A DNA stretch of 64,000 bases from Sphingobacterium sp. UT-1RO-CII-1 (GCF_026711005.1 NZ_JAPPVJ010000007.1:1-64000); one strand, 5' to 3'; positions 45,357-54,257 are shown, counted from the stretch's first letter. Made by a program: numbers and translations. The notes: generated by a model from the sequence alone, not told the origin.

Positions 45357-45593
45357 ATACTTTTAAAAATCATGATAGGTTTAGTTAAATGAAATTGTTA
45401 TACCAAAGATAGTAGAGAATATAGTTCTAGTAGGTCTATCTTATGATAAGGTAACAGTCTGGAAGGGAGGGGTAATATAAAAGTATATAGTAATTTCTCT
45501 GTTAAGAGGTGGTAGTGTTCCTGATGAAGGTCAGTAACGCCTTTGCAAAAGTAAACTGTGTATTAGTTATGTGTTTTTCTCCTGATAAAACGA
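45357..45593. other. Intergenic region, mostly unassigned
   Basis: About 240 bp between the coding relic and the tRNA terminator. A minus-strand TAnnTTTG match (TACTTTTG, 45546-45553) and short unlinked open stretches are present. I see no tRNA, riboswitch or complete gene. Confidence 0.4.
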
Positions 45594-45619
45594 AAAAGCA
45601 ACTCTTTTGAGTTGCTTTT
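45594..45619 (-). terminator. Terminator of tRNA-Glu
   Basis: Stem aaaagcaactc / gagttgctttt with a 4-nt loop directly after the tRNA on the minus strand, followed by a T run. Confidence 0.88.
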
Positions 45620-45620
45620 G

Positions 45621-45692
45621 TAGCCCGTAGGGGAATCGAACCCCTGTTTCAAGAATGAAAATCTTGCGTCCTAACCCCTAGACGAACGGGCC
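45621..45692 (-). tRNA. tRNA-Glu (anticodon UUC)
   Basis: A complete cloverleaf on the minus strand: acceptor GGCCCGT / ACGGGCT, anticodon stem CAAGA/TCTTG with loop TTTTCAT (anticodon TTC), and T arm GGGGTTCGATTCCCC. The 3' CCA is not encoded. A strong promoter (45711-45741) and terminator flank it. Confidence 0.97.
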
Positions 45693-45710
45693 TTAACGCC
45701 TTTCGGTGTG

Positions 45711-45741
45711 CAAATATAGAAAGTATATTTAATAATCCAAA
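45711..45741 (-). promoter_or_regulatory. Promoter of tRNA-Glu with both -33 and -7 boxes
   Basis: On the minus strand, TTTG (45738-45741) is separated by 19 nt from TATATTTG (45711-45718). This is the full Bacteroidota consensus TTTG-N19-TAnnTTTG. The tRNA begins about 18 nt downstream. Confidence 0.8.
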
Positions 45742-45848
45742 ATTATTTATTTTTTTTTGGAAGTAATTCTTTTAGTCCATTTTTTTAATTGAAGATACAC
45801 GATGATGAAATCGTGTGCTTTAAGTACAATTTGTAGTAAAGCTTTATG

Positions 45849-46178
45849 TTATGAAATAAATGAGAGTATTTCTTTTATTTCTATATTTTGATGTGATGCG
45901 TGATACAAGCAAGATTTTCCCTTTACAACTAATAACTGTGGAGATTCATGTTTTACTCCCCAATGGCTAGCGATGAAGTCTGAGATGTCGCGTAAGGCAA
46001 TTAAATCTAATATGTATATTGGAAACTCCTTCGGTAATATAGAGAAATCATATTCTACATTACGTTTTGCCATACTACTTACTGGACATCTTGTGCTATG
46101 TTTGAAAATAATAAAAATTTCTTCTTTATAGATAAGTTCTTCTAGTTGACTTATTGATACGAGGTGCTGCCAATTCAT
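45849..46178 (-). CDS. ytxJ: Bacillithiol-system redox protein YtxJ
   Basis: A 109-residue thioredoxin-fold protein with the monothiol motif 'FKHSTRCPVSSMA' (Cys near residue 32), the cis-proline segment 'ESPQLLVVKG' and a short C-terminal helix. YtxJ proteins (DUF2847) act in bacillithiol-dependent redox reactions, which suggests that this organism makes bacillithiol. Encoded 3 nt after a secreted protein gene on the same strand. Confidence 0.9.
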   Translation of the reverse strand: MNWQHLVSISQLEELIYKEEIFIIFKHSTRCPVSSMAKRNVEYDFSILPKEFPIYILDLIALRDISDFIASHWGVKHESPQLLVVKGKSCLYHASHQNIEIKEILSFIS

Positions 46179-46181
46179 TTT

Positions 46182-46910
46182 TTAGAGTTGAATAAATTTT
46201 GATTCTTCCATATCACTAAAAGCTGCGACTGTTGAAAAATAAACACTTTTTGTTGAGTTATTAATGTTTTTGAAAGAAGTAGGGAGAAATAGTCCATCCC
46301 CTATGTCTTTGTAGCCGTTGACATAATAAGTCCCTTTATCTTTCGTTATTAATTGTTTAATATATCCAGTTTCTGCGTTAAATAGTACTTCACCGCTTAA
46401 TGCACCATTTTTCAATTCTATATTTATAGATTGTAACTTTTCAGCATTTATAATTTTTGAAGATAAAGTTCCAGTCTTTGTTTCAGGTGTATTGACTAAT
46501 GCCGATAGAAATAAGAAAGAAATATCTTGTTGAAATTGATTTTTTATTTTGTCACACTTTTTAATGGTTGTATCGTTTAGTTCTTTAAGCTGAGTGCCAT
46601 TGATATAAAATTTGGTCACTTTACCAGAGTTAAAGTTGAAAAATACAGCAAGATTGTCGCCGTTAAGTGATTTGCCTTCGAATCGAACTTGTCCTGATTT
46701 TCTGTTAACTAAAAAAGTTCTAGCCGATTGTGTATAATCTAATTCGCCTCCATTTGCCACGAAGAGTATATAATTGGTTTTCTCCCATTTTTCTTTGCCT
46801 CCTATACCCTTCCATAGCATTTGACTTGCTTCTTTGTTTATTTGCCCTTGAGCAGATAAGAAAGGGAGAACAAAGAGTAGAAAAACGAATAATCTAACGA
46901 GTTTTTTCAT
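46182..46910 (-). CDS. Exported hypothetical protein
   Basis: A 242-residue protein with a signal peptide ending 'FLSAQGQ'. The body is a beta-rich domain of the LolA/LppX-like kind seen in Bacteroidota ('VRFEGKSLNGDNLAVFF', 'GEVLFNAETGYIKQLI', 'DGLFLPTSFKNI'). I cannot assign a precise family. Followed by ytxJ after 3 nt. Confidence 0.75.
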   Translation of the reverse strand: MKKLVRLFVFLLFVLPFLSAQGQINKEASQMLWKGIGGKEKWEKTNYILFVANGGELDYTQSARTFLVNRKSGQVRFEGKSLNGDNLAVFFNFNSGKVTKFYINGTQLKELNDTTIKKCDKIKNQFQQDISFLFLSALVNTPETKTGTLSSKIINAEKLQSINIELKNGALSGEVLFNAETGYIKQLITKDKGTYYVNGYKDIGDGLFLPTSFKNINNSTKSVYFSTVAAFSDMEESKFIQL

Positions 46911-46993
46911 GATTAATCTTGAGTATGTTCCATATATACGTGCTCAGAAAAACTCTAACACTATTCTTTTATTCGTGCGAATTATTAAGAGCT

Positions 46994-47137
46994 TTATTTG
47001 CTTCTCATTTTTTTCTTTGGGTACGTGCTATATGCAGCGCAGCTTTTTTGTGATGAGCAAGATGATATGAAAGCTGTCCCGATGATTAAGAATCCGATGA
47101 GTAGGATAAAATAACGTTTTACTTGAAATGAATTCAT
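46994..47137 (-). CDS. Small lipoprotein, 47 residues
   Basis: A 47-codon frame with one hydrophobic segment and a clear lipobox 'FISSC' (Cys 27), then a 20-residue basic tail 'AAYSTYPKKKMRSK' containing a second Cys ('SQKSCAAY'). It starts 14 nt after ribH on the same strand. Small Bacteroidota lipoproteins with a Cys-x-x-Tyr element are common, but function is unknown. Predicted from sequence only. Confidence 0.6.
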   Translation of the reverse strand: MNSFQVKRYFILLIGFLIIGTAFISSCSSQKSCAAYSTYPKKKMRSK

Positions 47138-47150
47138 TAAAAAAGGAGAA

Positions 47151-47639
47151 TTAGTACTTTCTTTGAATATGTGCCATTTGAATAGCAGTAATAGCTGCTT
47201 CTTCGCCTTTATTTCCGTGTTTACCGCCAGCTCGATCTAATGCTTGTTCAAGATTTTCTGTCGTTAATACACCAAATATAACAGGTTTATTATATTTAAG
47301 AGCCGTATTTGCTATTCCATTGGCTACTGCGTCACATATAAAGTCGAAATGGCGAGTCTCTCCCTGTATTACAGATCCTAAGCATATTATTGCATCCAGT
47401 TCTTTTTTTCTTAAAACAATATCTGCACCAGCTATTAACTCGTAGCTTCCTGGGACTTCGATGACCTCGATATTACTCTCTGCCGCTCCGTGTTTTAATA
47501 AGGCATTAATTGCACCACCAAGTAATGCCCCTGTTACGTTAGCGTTCCATTGTGCGACAACAATCGCAAATTTTAAATCTTCTGCACGACCAACCTCTAT
47601 ATGAGAAAAGTCGGATAAATTTTTTAAACTACTCGACAT
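47151..47639 (-). CDS. ribH: 6,7-dimethyl-8-ribityllumazine synthase
   Basis: Penultimate enzyme of riboflavin synthesis. The 162-residue protein shows 'VAQWNANVTGALLGGAINAL', the phosphate-binding 'VIQGETRHFDFICD' (catalytic His in 'TRHFD'), 'PVIFGVLTTEN' and 'RAGGKHGNKGEEAA'. The ATG at 47639 is chosen because the upstream ATG at 47702 precedes the promoter box and the terminator hairpin of the preceding gene. Other rib genes are not nearby. Confidence 0.95.
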   Translation of the reverse strand: MSSSLKNLSDFSHIEVGRAEDLKFAIVVAQWNANVTGALLGGAINALLKHGAAESNIEVIEVPGSYELIAGADIVLRKKELDAIICLGSVIQGETRHFDFICDAVANGIANTALKYNKPVIFGVLTTENLEQALDRAGGKHGNKGEEAAITAIQMAHIQRKY

Positions 47640-47645
47640 ATTATA

Positions 47646-47653
47646 CAAAGATA
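47646..47653 (-). promoter_or_regulatory. Promoter -7 box of ribH, near-leaderless
   Basis: TATCTTTG on the minus strand ends 6 nt before the ATG at 47639. Confidence 0.6.
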
Positions 47654-47656
47654 AAT

Positions 47657-47691
47657 AAAAAAGCTGCTTATAGGAAATAAGCAGCTTTTTT
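47657..47691 (-). terminator. Terminator of the TPR protein gene
   Basis: Stem aagctgctta / taagcagctt with flanking A/T runs, between the TPR gene stop and the ribH promoter. Confidence 0.85.
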
Positions 47692-47713
47692 AGATATTGC
47701 AATGAATCTATAA

Positions 47714-48382
47714 TTATTGTTTCGCCTGAGCACGTGCAAGAGGTCCATCTATCATGTTGGCTTCCGTACTTTCAGGATAATCTGTTTTTATTGATTGATA
47801 AATTTTTTCAGCGCTTTTAAAATCTTCTAATGCTTCGTAGACCAGCCCTAATTTTTTTAAGAATAAAGGGGTAGTATAGGAGTTTTTATTTTTTTCCGTA
47901 GCTTTTTTATAGTGGTCAGCAGCCTTTTTATAGTCTTTAGACTCTGAATAAGCATCTCCAATCAAACCTATAACCAGCGGGTCTAAAATTTCACTGCCTG
48001 TTGGCGAATATTTTTGAAGATATTTTATTGCGTCTTGGAAGTTTCCTTGACGTAAATATAGGCCGCCCAAATAAGCGTTTGCAATATTTGAAGATTTAGT
48101 ATTGGAATATTCTTCTGCAATCTCTTTAAAGCCGAGAAAAGAACCGTCACCCTCGATTGCTTTGGCTTGTAGAGAATCAATAAGTGCATACTCTTCGGCT
48201 TTATAGATCTGATTTGCAGCTTTTTCAGCGCGCGGGGATAAATAAAGGTTTTGATAGCCTAAATATAATAAAACCAAAACAATTATACCTCCAATGATGA
48301 AGGTTAAACTTTTTTGATTGTCCTGAAAAAATGAACCTGATGCTTTTTTAGGTTCATTGGGATTTACATTTTTGTCTGACAT
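47714..48382 (-). CDS. Membrane-anchored TPR protein (YfgM-like)
   Basis: A 222-residue protein: cytosolic N terminus, one transmembrane helix (about residues 25-48), and three or more tetratricopeptide repeats ('NAYLGGLYLRQGNFQDAIKY', 'LIGDAYSESKDYKKAADHYK', 'LGLVYEALEDFKSAEKIYQ'). The layout matches YfgM/Tol-Pal-like periplasmic chaperone-type proteins. Function here is inferred only from the layout. Confidence 0.85.
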   Translation of the reverse strand: MSDKNVNPNEPKKASGSFFQDNQKSLTFIIGGIIVLVLLYLGYQNLYLSPRAEKAANQIYKAEEYALIDSLQAKAIEGDGSFLGFKEIAEEYSNTKSSNIANAYLGGLYLRQGNFQDAIKYLQKYSPTGSEILDPLVIGLIGDAYSESKDYKKAADHYKKATEKNKNSYTTPLFLKKLGLVYEALEDFKSAEKIYQSIKTDYPESTEANMIDGPLARAQAKQ

Positions 48383-48411
48383 TTTTACTAAGGTAAAATA
48401 AATATGGAACG

Positions 48412-48419
48412 CAAAATTA
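48412..48419 (-). promoter_or_regulatory. Promoter -7 box of the TPR protein gene
   Basis: TAATTTTG on the minus strand ends 29 nt before the ATG at 48382. Confidence 0.5.
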
Positions 48420-48472
48420 CACTTTTAAAATTTTATTGCAAGTATTAATAGAAATTCTCTTATGTATTTGTT

Positions 48473-50395
48473 TTAATTAGGGTTGCTAATTTCTCTGTCT
48501 AGTTGTTCATATATTGAATTTTGGCTTAAAAATTCGGGGACAATGACTTTCATTTGGCGGACTAATGTCATATTGTTGTTGCTGTTTGCTGCTTTGCGCA
48601 ATTCGTTAATCTGTGTATTAATATAGTCGAATTGATTATGACGTACTTTAGCAATCATTATTTTTTGATGATGTGTTGGAAGAGTGTTTTCAAGATCATT
48701 TAAAAGTTCTTCATATAATTTTTCTCCAGGACGTAATCCTGTAAATTTGATTTCGATGTCTTTGTAGGGCGTTAGACCAGATAATCGAATCATTTTTTCA
48801 GCAAGATTAACAATCTTGACTGATTTACCCATATCAAAGACGAAAATTTCGCCTCCATTTCCCATAGACCCTGCTTCGATGACGAGTTGACACGCTTCGG
48901 GGATAGTCATAAAGTAACGTGTTATATCAGGGTGTGTGACAGTGACAGGACCGCCTTTTTCAATTTGATCTCGGAAACGAGGTATAACCGACCCGTTGGA
49001 ACCTAATACGTTTCCGAATCGGGTTGTAATAAAGCGTGTACAACTTGTATCCTTTCTGTTTGCTAATAAATTGCTGTCCAAAGATTGTATATATAGTTCG
49101 GCAATTCGTTTTGTTGCTCCCATTATATTTGTTGGATTAACAGCTTTATCTGTCGATACAAAAACGAATTTTGAAACCCCGAACTCAACGGCTAGGTTGG
49201 CTACATTATATGTGCCGAAAATATTGGTTTGAACACCTTCTAGTGGATGGTTTTCCATCATAGGCACGTGTTTATATGCAGCAGCATGATAGACATGGTG
49301 AGGTTTGAAAGTTTCGAATAGGGTACGCATACGCGTTTCGTCTTTAACATCGGCAATAAAAGATTGATAAATCTGTTTTTTAAACCTTTCTTGTAAATCT
49401 AGGTGTAGATTATGTAAAGGAGATTCTGCTTGGTCACAAAGAACAATGAGTTGTGGGTTGAAACGGCTTAATTGTTTTGCGATTTCACTACCGATAGATC
49501 CTGCCGCGCCGGTAACTAGGATTCTTTTCCCTTCCAATTGACTTAGTATATTATGATTAGAGAGTTTTATTTGTGGTCGTTCTAGAAGGTCTTCAATTTT
49601 AATTTTTTTAATTTGATTAGGAGAAAGACTGCCATTTATAATTTCATGAACTGGCGGAAGTGTTAAGACATTAATATTATGTTCTAAACAAATGTCAGTG
49701 ACTAGATCTTTGTTTTCGGGATCAATATTGTTAGACGCGAAAATTAATTCTTCGATCTCAAATTTAGAAATTAGCTTTTGTAAATCAGAAGAACTATATA
49801 TTCTTATACCATCAATATATTTGTCAATTTTACTATCGCTATCGTCTAAGTAGGCTACTATAAATTTATTTGATTTGAGATCATGATCGTATGTGCGTTT
49901 TACTGCAATACCAAGGTCCCCAGCACCGTATACAATAATGTTTTTTGTGTTGGAGCTTTTAGTTTTTGTATATTGAAAGAAAATTTTTATTAGTGTCCGG
50001 TATGTGATTAGTCCTGCAAAAGCAAATAAGCTATAAATAATAATAATATTGGTGGGTACTAATGTAGGCTTGCCGATAGCAATAAGAATAAGCTTAACTG
50101 TGAATAAGATAATGATATTGAAAAGTAGAGTTGAAAGTATTCGTATAGAGTCTACCGCGCTTGTATATCTGACAATGCCTGAATAAAGACGAAAGACAAG
50201 AAAGGAAAAAGCGGTTATGCTTAAGGAATATATAATCTCAATCGCAAAATTTGGTCTTGCATAAGCAGTTAGGTCAAAAGAATAAAAGACTGCATAGGCA
50301 AATATATAGGCTATAAAAGCTATGGCTAGATCGAAGAGAAATATTGTCCATCTTGGAACTATGCCCATTTGATTGAATATCGAAAGGTTACGCAT
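48473..50395 (-). CDS. Nucleotide-sugar 4,6-dehydratase, CapD/PglF family
   Basis: A 640-residue membrane protein: four N-terminal transmembrane helices (about residues 15-130), a first nucleotide-binding module ('GAGDLGIAVKRTYDHDL') and the catalytic Rossmann domain ('GAAGSIGSEIAKQL' near residue 294) with 'STDKAVNPTNIMGATKR'. In that motif Met replaces the usual catalytic Tyr, as in UDP-GlcNAc 4,6-dehydratases. Members make UDP-keto sugars for glycan or capsule synthesis. No glycosyltransferase cluster is adjacent. Confidence 0.92.
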   Translation of the reverse strand: MRNLSIFNQMGIVPRWTIFLFDLAIAFIAYIFAYAVFYSFDLTAYARPNFAIEIIYSLSITAFSFLVFRLYSGIVRYTSAVDSIRILSTLLFNIIILFTVKLILIAIGKPTLVPTNIIIIYSLFAFAGLITYRTLIKIFFQYTKTKSSNTKNIIVYGAGDLGIAVKRTYDHDLKSNKFIVAYLDDSDSKIDKYIDGIRIYSSSDLQKLISKFEIEELIFASNNIDPENKDLVTDICLEHNINVLTLPPVHEIINGSLSPNQIKKIKIEDLLERPQIKLSNHNILSQLEGKRILVTGAAGSIGSEIAKQLSRFNPQLIVLCDQAESPLHNLHLDLQERFKKQIYQSFIADVKDETRMRTLFETFKPHHVYHAAAYKHVPMMENHPLEGVQTNIFGTYNVANLAVEFGVSKFVFVSTDKAVNPTNIMGATKRIAELYIQSLDSNLLANRKDTSCTRFITTRFGNVLGSNGSVIPRFRDQIEKGGPVTVTHPDITRYFMTIPEACQLVIEAGSMGNGGEIFVFDMGKSVKIVNLAEKMIRLSGLTPYKDIEIKFTGLRPGEKLYEELLNDLENTLPTHHQKIMIAKVRHNQFDYINTQINELRKAANSNNNMTLVRQMKVIVPEFLSQNSIYEQLDREISNPN

Positions 50396-50430
50396 TAGAG
50401 TCTAAATAATTACACCGCTGTAAAATTATA

Positions 50431-50438
50431 CAAAATTA
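50431..50438 (-). promoter_or_regulatory. Promoter -7 box of the CapD-family gene
   Basis: TAATTTTG on the minus strand ends 35 nt before the ATG at 50395. Confidence 0.48.
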
Positions 50439-50517
50439 ATGTAATTGTAGTTTAAACGTTAATAATTCGATAATAATAGTTAAATTCACGTGTTTGAAAA
50501 ATATGAGTTTATGATAC

Positions 50518-51729
50518 ATGAATGATATAGCTAAAATTGCACAAAAAGCCTTTTTTCAACCTAAGGAATCATTAAAATCAGTTGATTCTAGTAAAAGTAA
50601 TTTGAGTATTGGTGTGCCAAAGGAAGTTGCTTTTCAAGAACGCCGTGTGCCTTTAACTCCTTTTTCAGTGGCTTTATTATTAGAGTATGGTTATGACGTT
50701 CTTATAGAGACAGGTGCGGGAACTGCTTCGAATTTTTTAGATCAACATTATAGTGAACAAGGTGCTAGAATATGCTACAGCAAAGCTGATGTTTTTCAGT
50801 GTGATATTGTTGTGAAAATAGGAGGACCAACTTTAGAAGAAGTAGGACTGATGAAAAACAAGCTTTGTCTATTGTCATCCCAACAACCTTCGTTGATGGA
50901 TATTAAAGTGTTAAATGAGCTCATCAGGAAGCAGATAACTGCGCTTTCATTTGAATATCTGGAAGATGAAGGTGGACATCTTACTATTGTTAGAGCAATG
51001 AGTGAGATTGTTGGTGCTACTTCTGTATTAATTGCTGCAGAATACTTAAGTAATGTATTTGAAGGTAAGGGGTTAATGCTGGGGGGCGTCACAGGTGTGC
51101 CGCCAACAGAAATGGTTATACTAGGCGCAGGGACAGTAGGTGAATATGCTGCTCGAGCGGCTATTGCCTTAGGTGCTCAGGTTAAAGTTTTTGATAGTTC
51201 TATATATAGACTTCGTCGTTTGCAGAATAATGTTGGGAGTAGAGTGTTTACTTCTGTAATTCAGCCTATGGTGTTAAATAAAGCTGTAAAATCGTGCGAT
51301 GTGGTTATTGGTGCCATAAGGGCTACGAATGGCAGGTCTCCCTGTCTTATTTCAGAAAACACCGTTTCCAATATGAAGCCAAACTCTGTATTAATTGATA
51401 TCAGTATTGATCAGGGGGGGTGTTTTGAAACTTCGGAAGTAACAACACATGATAAACCTATTTTTAGAAAATATGACGTGATTCACTATTGTGTTCCGAA
51501 TGTGGCATCAAGGGTCGCTCGAACCGCGACTTATGCATTGACGAATATTTTAACACCTTTGCTCTTACAAATTGGTGAGCATGGAGGAATAAATAGTATG
51601 ATATGGTCTGATAAAGGAATTCGAAATGCTATTTACTTGTATCAAGGAATGTTAACGAATAAAGATATGGGAGAGTTTTTTGGCCTACCTGTCAAAGATT
51701 TGAACCTTATTATAGTTGCTAATCAATAA
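50518..51729 (+). CDS. ald: Alanine dehydrogenase
   Basis: NAD-dependent oxidative deamination of alanine to pyruvate. The 403-residue protein has an N-terminal catalytic domain ('IGVPKEVAFQERRVPLTP', with the substrate-binding Arg and Lys) and an NAD-binding domain ('MVILGAGTVGEYAARAAIAL'). It differs from transhydrogenase alpha subunits by lacking the membrane domain. In Bacteroidota, ald is often near porX and tsaE, which lie 5 kb downstream here. Confidence 0.92.
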   Translation: MNDIAKIAQKAFFQPKESLKSVDSSKSNLSIGVPKEVAFQERRVPLTPFSVALLLEYGYDVLIETGAGTASNFLDQHYSEQGARICYSKADVFQCDIVVKIGGPTLEEVGLMKNKLCLLSSQQPSLMDIKVLNELIRKQITALSFEYLEDEGGHLTIVRAMSEIVGATSVLIAAEYLSNVFEGKGLMLGGVTGVPPTEMVILGAGTVGEYAARAAIALGAQVKVFDSSIYRLRRLQNNVGSRVFTSVIQPMVLNKAVKSCDVVIGAIRATNGRSPCLISENTVSNMKPNSVLIDISIDQGGCFETSEVTTHDKPIFRKYDVIHYCVPNVASRVARTATYALTNILTPLLLQIGEHGGINSMIWSDKGIRNAIYLYQGMLTNKDMGEFFGLPVKDLNLIIVANQ

Positions 51730-51736
51730 AAATAAT

Positions 51737-52627
51737 ATGAGTTGGTTAATAAATAGTCTTTCTAGACACACTAATTTGCTGCTAGTGCAGCATAAGATGT
51801 TAACAGTAATTTTAATGATATTCATGTATAGTGCTCAAGCGCAAGAAGAAATTATCCTGTATAATAATGATATTCCTAACGCAAAGATGGAGGTTATAGG
51901 AAAGGAAGATACGCCTCTTTTATATAAGTATGAGTTAAAAGGAGCGAAAAAAGCTGTGTTAATAATACCTGGAGGTGGCTACGGTATGGTCGCAATTAAT
52001 CATGAAGGTCATGATATAGCAAAAGCTTTTAATAAAGAAGGTTATAGTGCTTTTGTACTGTATTATCGTTTACCTAAAGAAGCAACGATGATAGATCGTA
52101 AGATTGGCCCTCTCCAAGATGCGCAACGAAGTATGCAGTATATTCGTGAAAACCATGATTTCTCAAAGATTGGGGTTATTGGGTTTTCTGCTGGAGGACA
52201 TTTGGCCGCAACTTTGTCAAATCACTTCGATGATTTAAAAATTGAAAACCTTTCAGAGGTATCGCTAAGACCTGATTTTTCAGCTTTAATATACCCTGTT
52301 ATCTCAATGGATGGGGAAATTACACATTTGGGCTCTAAGGATAATCTTATAGGGCGTGAAGCAGATCTTGTTGATGTTGTTTATTTTTCGTTAGAACAGC
52401 AAGTAGACAGGCGTACGCCTCCGACCTTTTTAGTACATGCAGTTGATGATAAGGCTGTTTTAATTAGTAACACGACAGTGTATATTGATGCTTTAAAGGA
52501 AGCTGGAATAAATTATGAGTTTTTTCAATATGAAAAGGGGGGGCATGGCTTTGGCCTCATCAATAAAAGTGATCCGCGCAGTTGGGCAGATGCTCTTTTC
52601 AAGTGGTTAAAGACGCTAGACGATTAA
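51737..52627 (+). CDS. Exported alpha/beta hydrolase (esterase)
   Basis: A 296-residue serine esterase of the acetyl-esterase/xylanase type: oxyanion 'IIPGGGYGMVA', nucleophile elbow 'GFSAGGHL', Asp in 'AVDDKAVL' and His in 'GGHGFGL'. A signal peptide is expected before 'AQAQEE' (about residue 36); the exact start is uncertain and 51797 is a tighter alternative. It begins 7 nt after ald. The natural substrate is unknown, possibly acetylated polysaccharide. Confidence 0.85.
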   Translation: MSWLINSLSRHTNLLLVQHKMLTVILMIFMYSAQAQEEIILYNNDIPNAKMEVIGKEDTPLLYKYELKGAKKAVLIIPGGGYGMVAINHEGHDIAKAFNKEGYSAFVLYYRLPKEATMIDRKIGPLQDAQRSMQYIRENHDFSKIGVIGFSAGGHLAATLSNHFDDLKIENLSEVSLRPDFSALIYPVISMDGEITHLGSKDNLIGREADLVDVVYFSLEQQVDRRTPPTFLVHAVDDKAVLISNTTVYIDALKEAGINYEFFQYEKGGHGFGLINKSDPRSWADALFKWLKTLDD

Positions 52628-52657
52628 TGTAGTGGAAAATTAAAATTAAAGTATAGA

Positions 52658-53167
52658 GTGAATATAAAGAGGAATTTATTGTTAATTTCATTTATATTGA
52701 TATTTGTCAATATAAATGCACAAGATTGGAAAGTAGAATTAGGTGATACAGTGCCCCAGTTTATTGTGGAGAGTAAAGAAGGAGAAAAGGTGAATTCTGA
52801 TAATTTTCAAGGGAAGGTTGTCTTGTTGAATTTTTTTGCTACCTGGTGCCCTCCCTGTAGGCAAGAGTTACCCAGGCTACAAAAAGAGATTTGGGATAAG
52901 TGGGGAAAAAGAGTTGATTTTGATGTTTTAGTTCTGGCCCGTGAGGAAGGCTGGGAAAAGCTTGATCCCTTTGCTGAAAAATTTAAGTATACATTTCCGT
53001 TTTATTCTGATTTAAACAGAAGTGTATTCAGTTTATTTGCTGATTCAGGTATCCCGAGGAATGTTTTGGTGGGAAAGGATGGGCAGATTGCTTATTTGTC
53101 TTTAGGTTATACGGATGATGAATTTACAGAACTTATAGCTCTTATTGGAAAGTTATTGGATGAATAA
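52658..53167 (+). CDS. TlpA/ResA-type thioredoxin-like protein
   Basis: A 169-residue exported protein: signal peptide ending 'INAQ', then a thioredoxin domain with the redox-active 'ATWCPPCRQELP' and a C-terminal 'GIPRNVLVGKDG' (cis-Pro). Members reduce disulfides in apocytochromes or outer-envelope proteins. GTG start. It ends 7 nt before the stop of the convergent ABC ATPase gene, with no hairpin between them. Confidence 0.9.
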   Translation: MNIKRNLLLISFILIFVNINAQDWKVELGDTVPQFIVESKEGEKVNSDNFQGKVVLLNFFATWCPPCRQELPRLQKEIWDKWGKRVDFDVLVLAREEGWEKLDPFAEKFKYTFPFYSDLNRSVFSLFADSGIPRNVLVGKDGQIAYLSLGYTDDEFTELIALIGKLLDE

Positions 53168-53174
53168 AGGACTA

Positions 53175-54227
53175 TTACACTTGGACTTCGATGTATTTGC
53201 TTATCTGAATATGTCCTTTTATGCCTAGGGTTGTAGAAAAGGGAGGAAACTGTATAAGGTGTAAATCTATTATGTTGTTGCTGATAATAAGCTCATTATA
53301 AAAGCCTCTAAAACGTATGTTTTTTAGGGTGAATTCACCCTGTGGATCAATTTGAAATTGTATGTTTTCTTGGTGTATAGCTATTCTTTGCTGTGTCGTA
53401 ATTGATATTGATTTTGCTTGCTTTGCATTGATAATGTTGCTTTTAGCTAAAAGAAGTGCTGTGTAGGCATTTTTAGGCTGGTGATATAAAGTATTAGGTT
53501 TGCCTTGTTCAATTATTTTTGCATCTTTCATGACGATCAGTTCATCTGACATCGCTAATACTTCTGTGGGATCATGTGATACTAAAATAATTGTTAGTCC
53601 GGTTTCTTCAACAATTTGACTAATATCCTGTTGAAGAGCGTCTCTAAATGCAGCGTCAACCTGATTAAAGGGTTCGTCCATTAATAGGACCTCTGGCTTA
53701 TTAATCAATGCTCTTGCGATTGCAACCCGTTGTTTTTCTCCTCCACTGAGGTCTGCAATGCGTTGTTTAGCGAGATGAGCGATTTTCAAACGCTCTAAAG
53801 TTTCCTGTGTTTTAGTATGTTTTAAATTGATGTTTGTGTTTGGGAGTTGTGAAGAAACGTTGTCCCATACATTTGCGTATAGATTGAGGTCATCGAATCC
53901 CTGCGATACTAATTTCATTGCATCATGACCTGGGATTAGCTTGTCTTTCCGGGTCGGTACTATACTCCCTTTATAGCGAATTTCTCCTTTATTTGGCTCA
54001 AGGAGTCCGTAAATAAGCTTTAATAATGTGCTTTTGCCACTACCGGACTCCCCTATAATAGCGGTTGTTTTACCTTGCTGAATTTCAAAGCTCACATTAT
54101 CAACAGCAATAATTTGATCTTTAGCTTGAAAAAATAGTGAAACTTGTTTACCATCTATCATAGCAAGTCCTTGTTGGGTCTGAGTTGATGAATGAGAATA
54201 TGAGCAGGAAGACAAGTTGTTTACCAT
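53175..54227 (-). CDS. ABC transporter ATPase, PotA/FbpC type, with TOBE-like domain
   Basis: A 350-residue ATPase: Walker A 'GESGSGKSTLLK', Q loop 'LVSQGFDDLN', signature 'LSGGEKQRVAIARAL', Walker B 'VLLMDEPFNQVD' and His switch 'ILVSHD', followed by a TOBE-like C-terminal region (about residues 270-350) as in polyamine or ferric-iron importers. No permease or binding protein gene is adjacent, so the partner is encoded elsewhere. The ATG at 54227 is chosen; an upstream in-frame ATG at 54266 lies over the promoter box. Confidence 0.9.
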   Translation of the reverse strand: MVNNLSSCSYSHSSTQTQQGLAMIDGKQVSLFFQAKDQIIAVDNVSFEIQQGKTTAIIGESGSGKSTLLKLIYGLLEPNKGEIRYKGSIVPTRKDKLIPGHDAMKLVSQGFDDLNLYANVWDNVSSQLPNTNINLKHTKTQETLERLKIAHLAKQRIADLSGGEKQRVAIARALINKPEVLLMDEPFNQVDAAFRDALQQDISQIVEETGLTIILVSHDPTEVLAMSDELIVMKDAKIIEQGKPNTLYHQPKNAYTALLLAKSNIINAKQAKSISITTQQRIAIHQENIQFQIDPQGEFTLKNIRFRGFYNELIISNNIIDLHLIQFPPFSTTLGIKGHIQISKYIEVQV

Positions 54228-54232
54228 GAAAT

Positions 54233-54257
54233 TGTGCCGAATTTGAAGTTCGGCACA
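54233..54257 (-). promoter_or_regulatory. Inverted repeat at the start of the ABC ATPase leader
   Basis: Perfect 9-bp arms (tgtgccgaa at 54233-54241 and ttcggcaca at 54249-54257) with a 7-nt spacer. The outer bases overlap the last two bases of the -7 box, and the rest fills the leader to within 5 nt of the ATG. It could be an operator or an RNA hairpin. Confidence 0.5.

Noticed and set aside
45399..45562. Short minus-strand open frame starting near the TACTTTTG box
   Set aside because: About 50 codons without a clear start, Leu-rich, and no match to a known small protein; weak evidence for coding.
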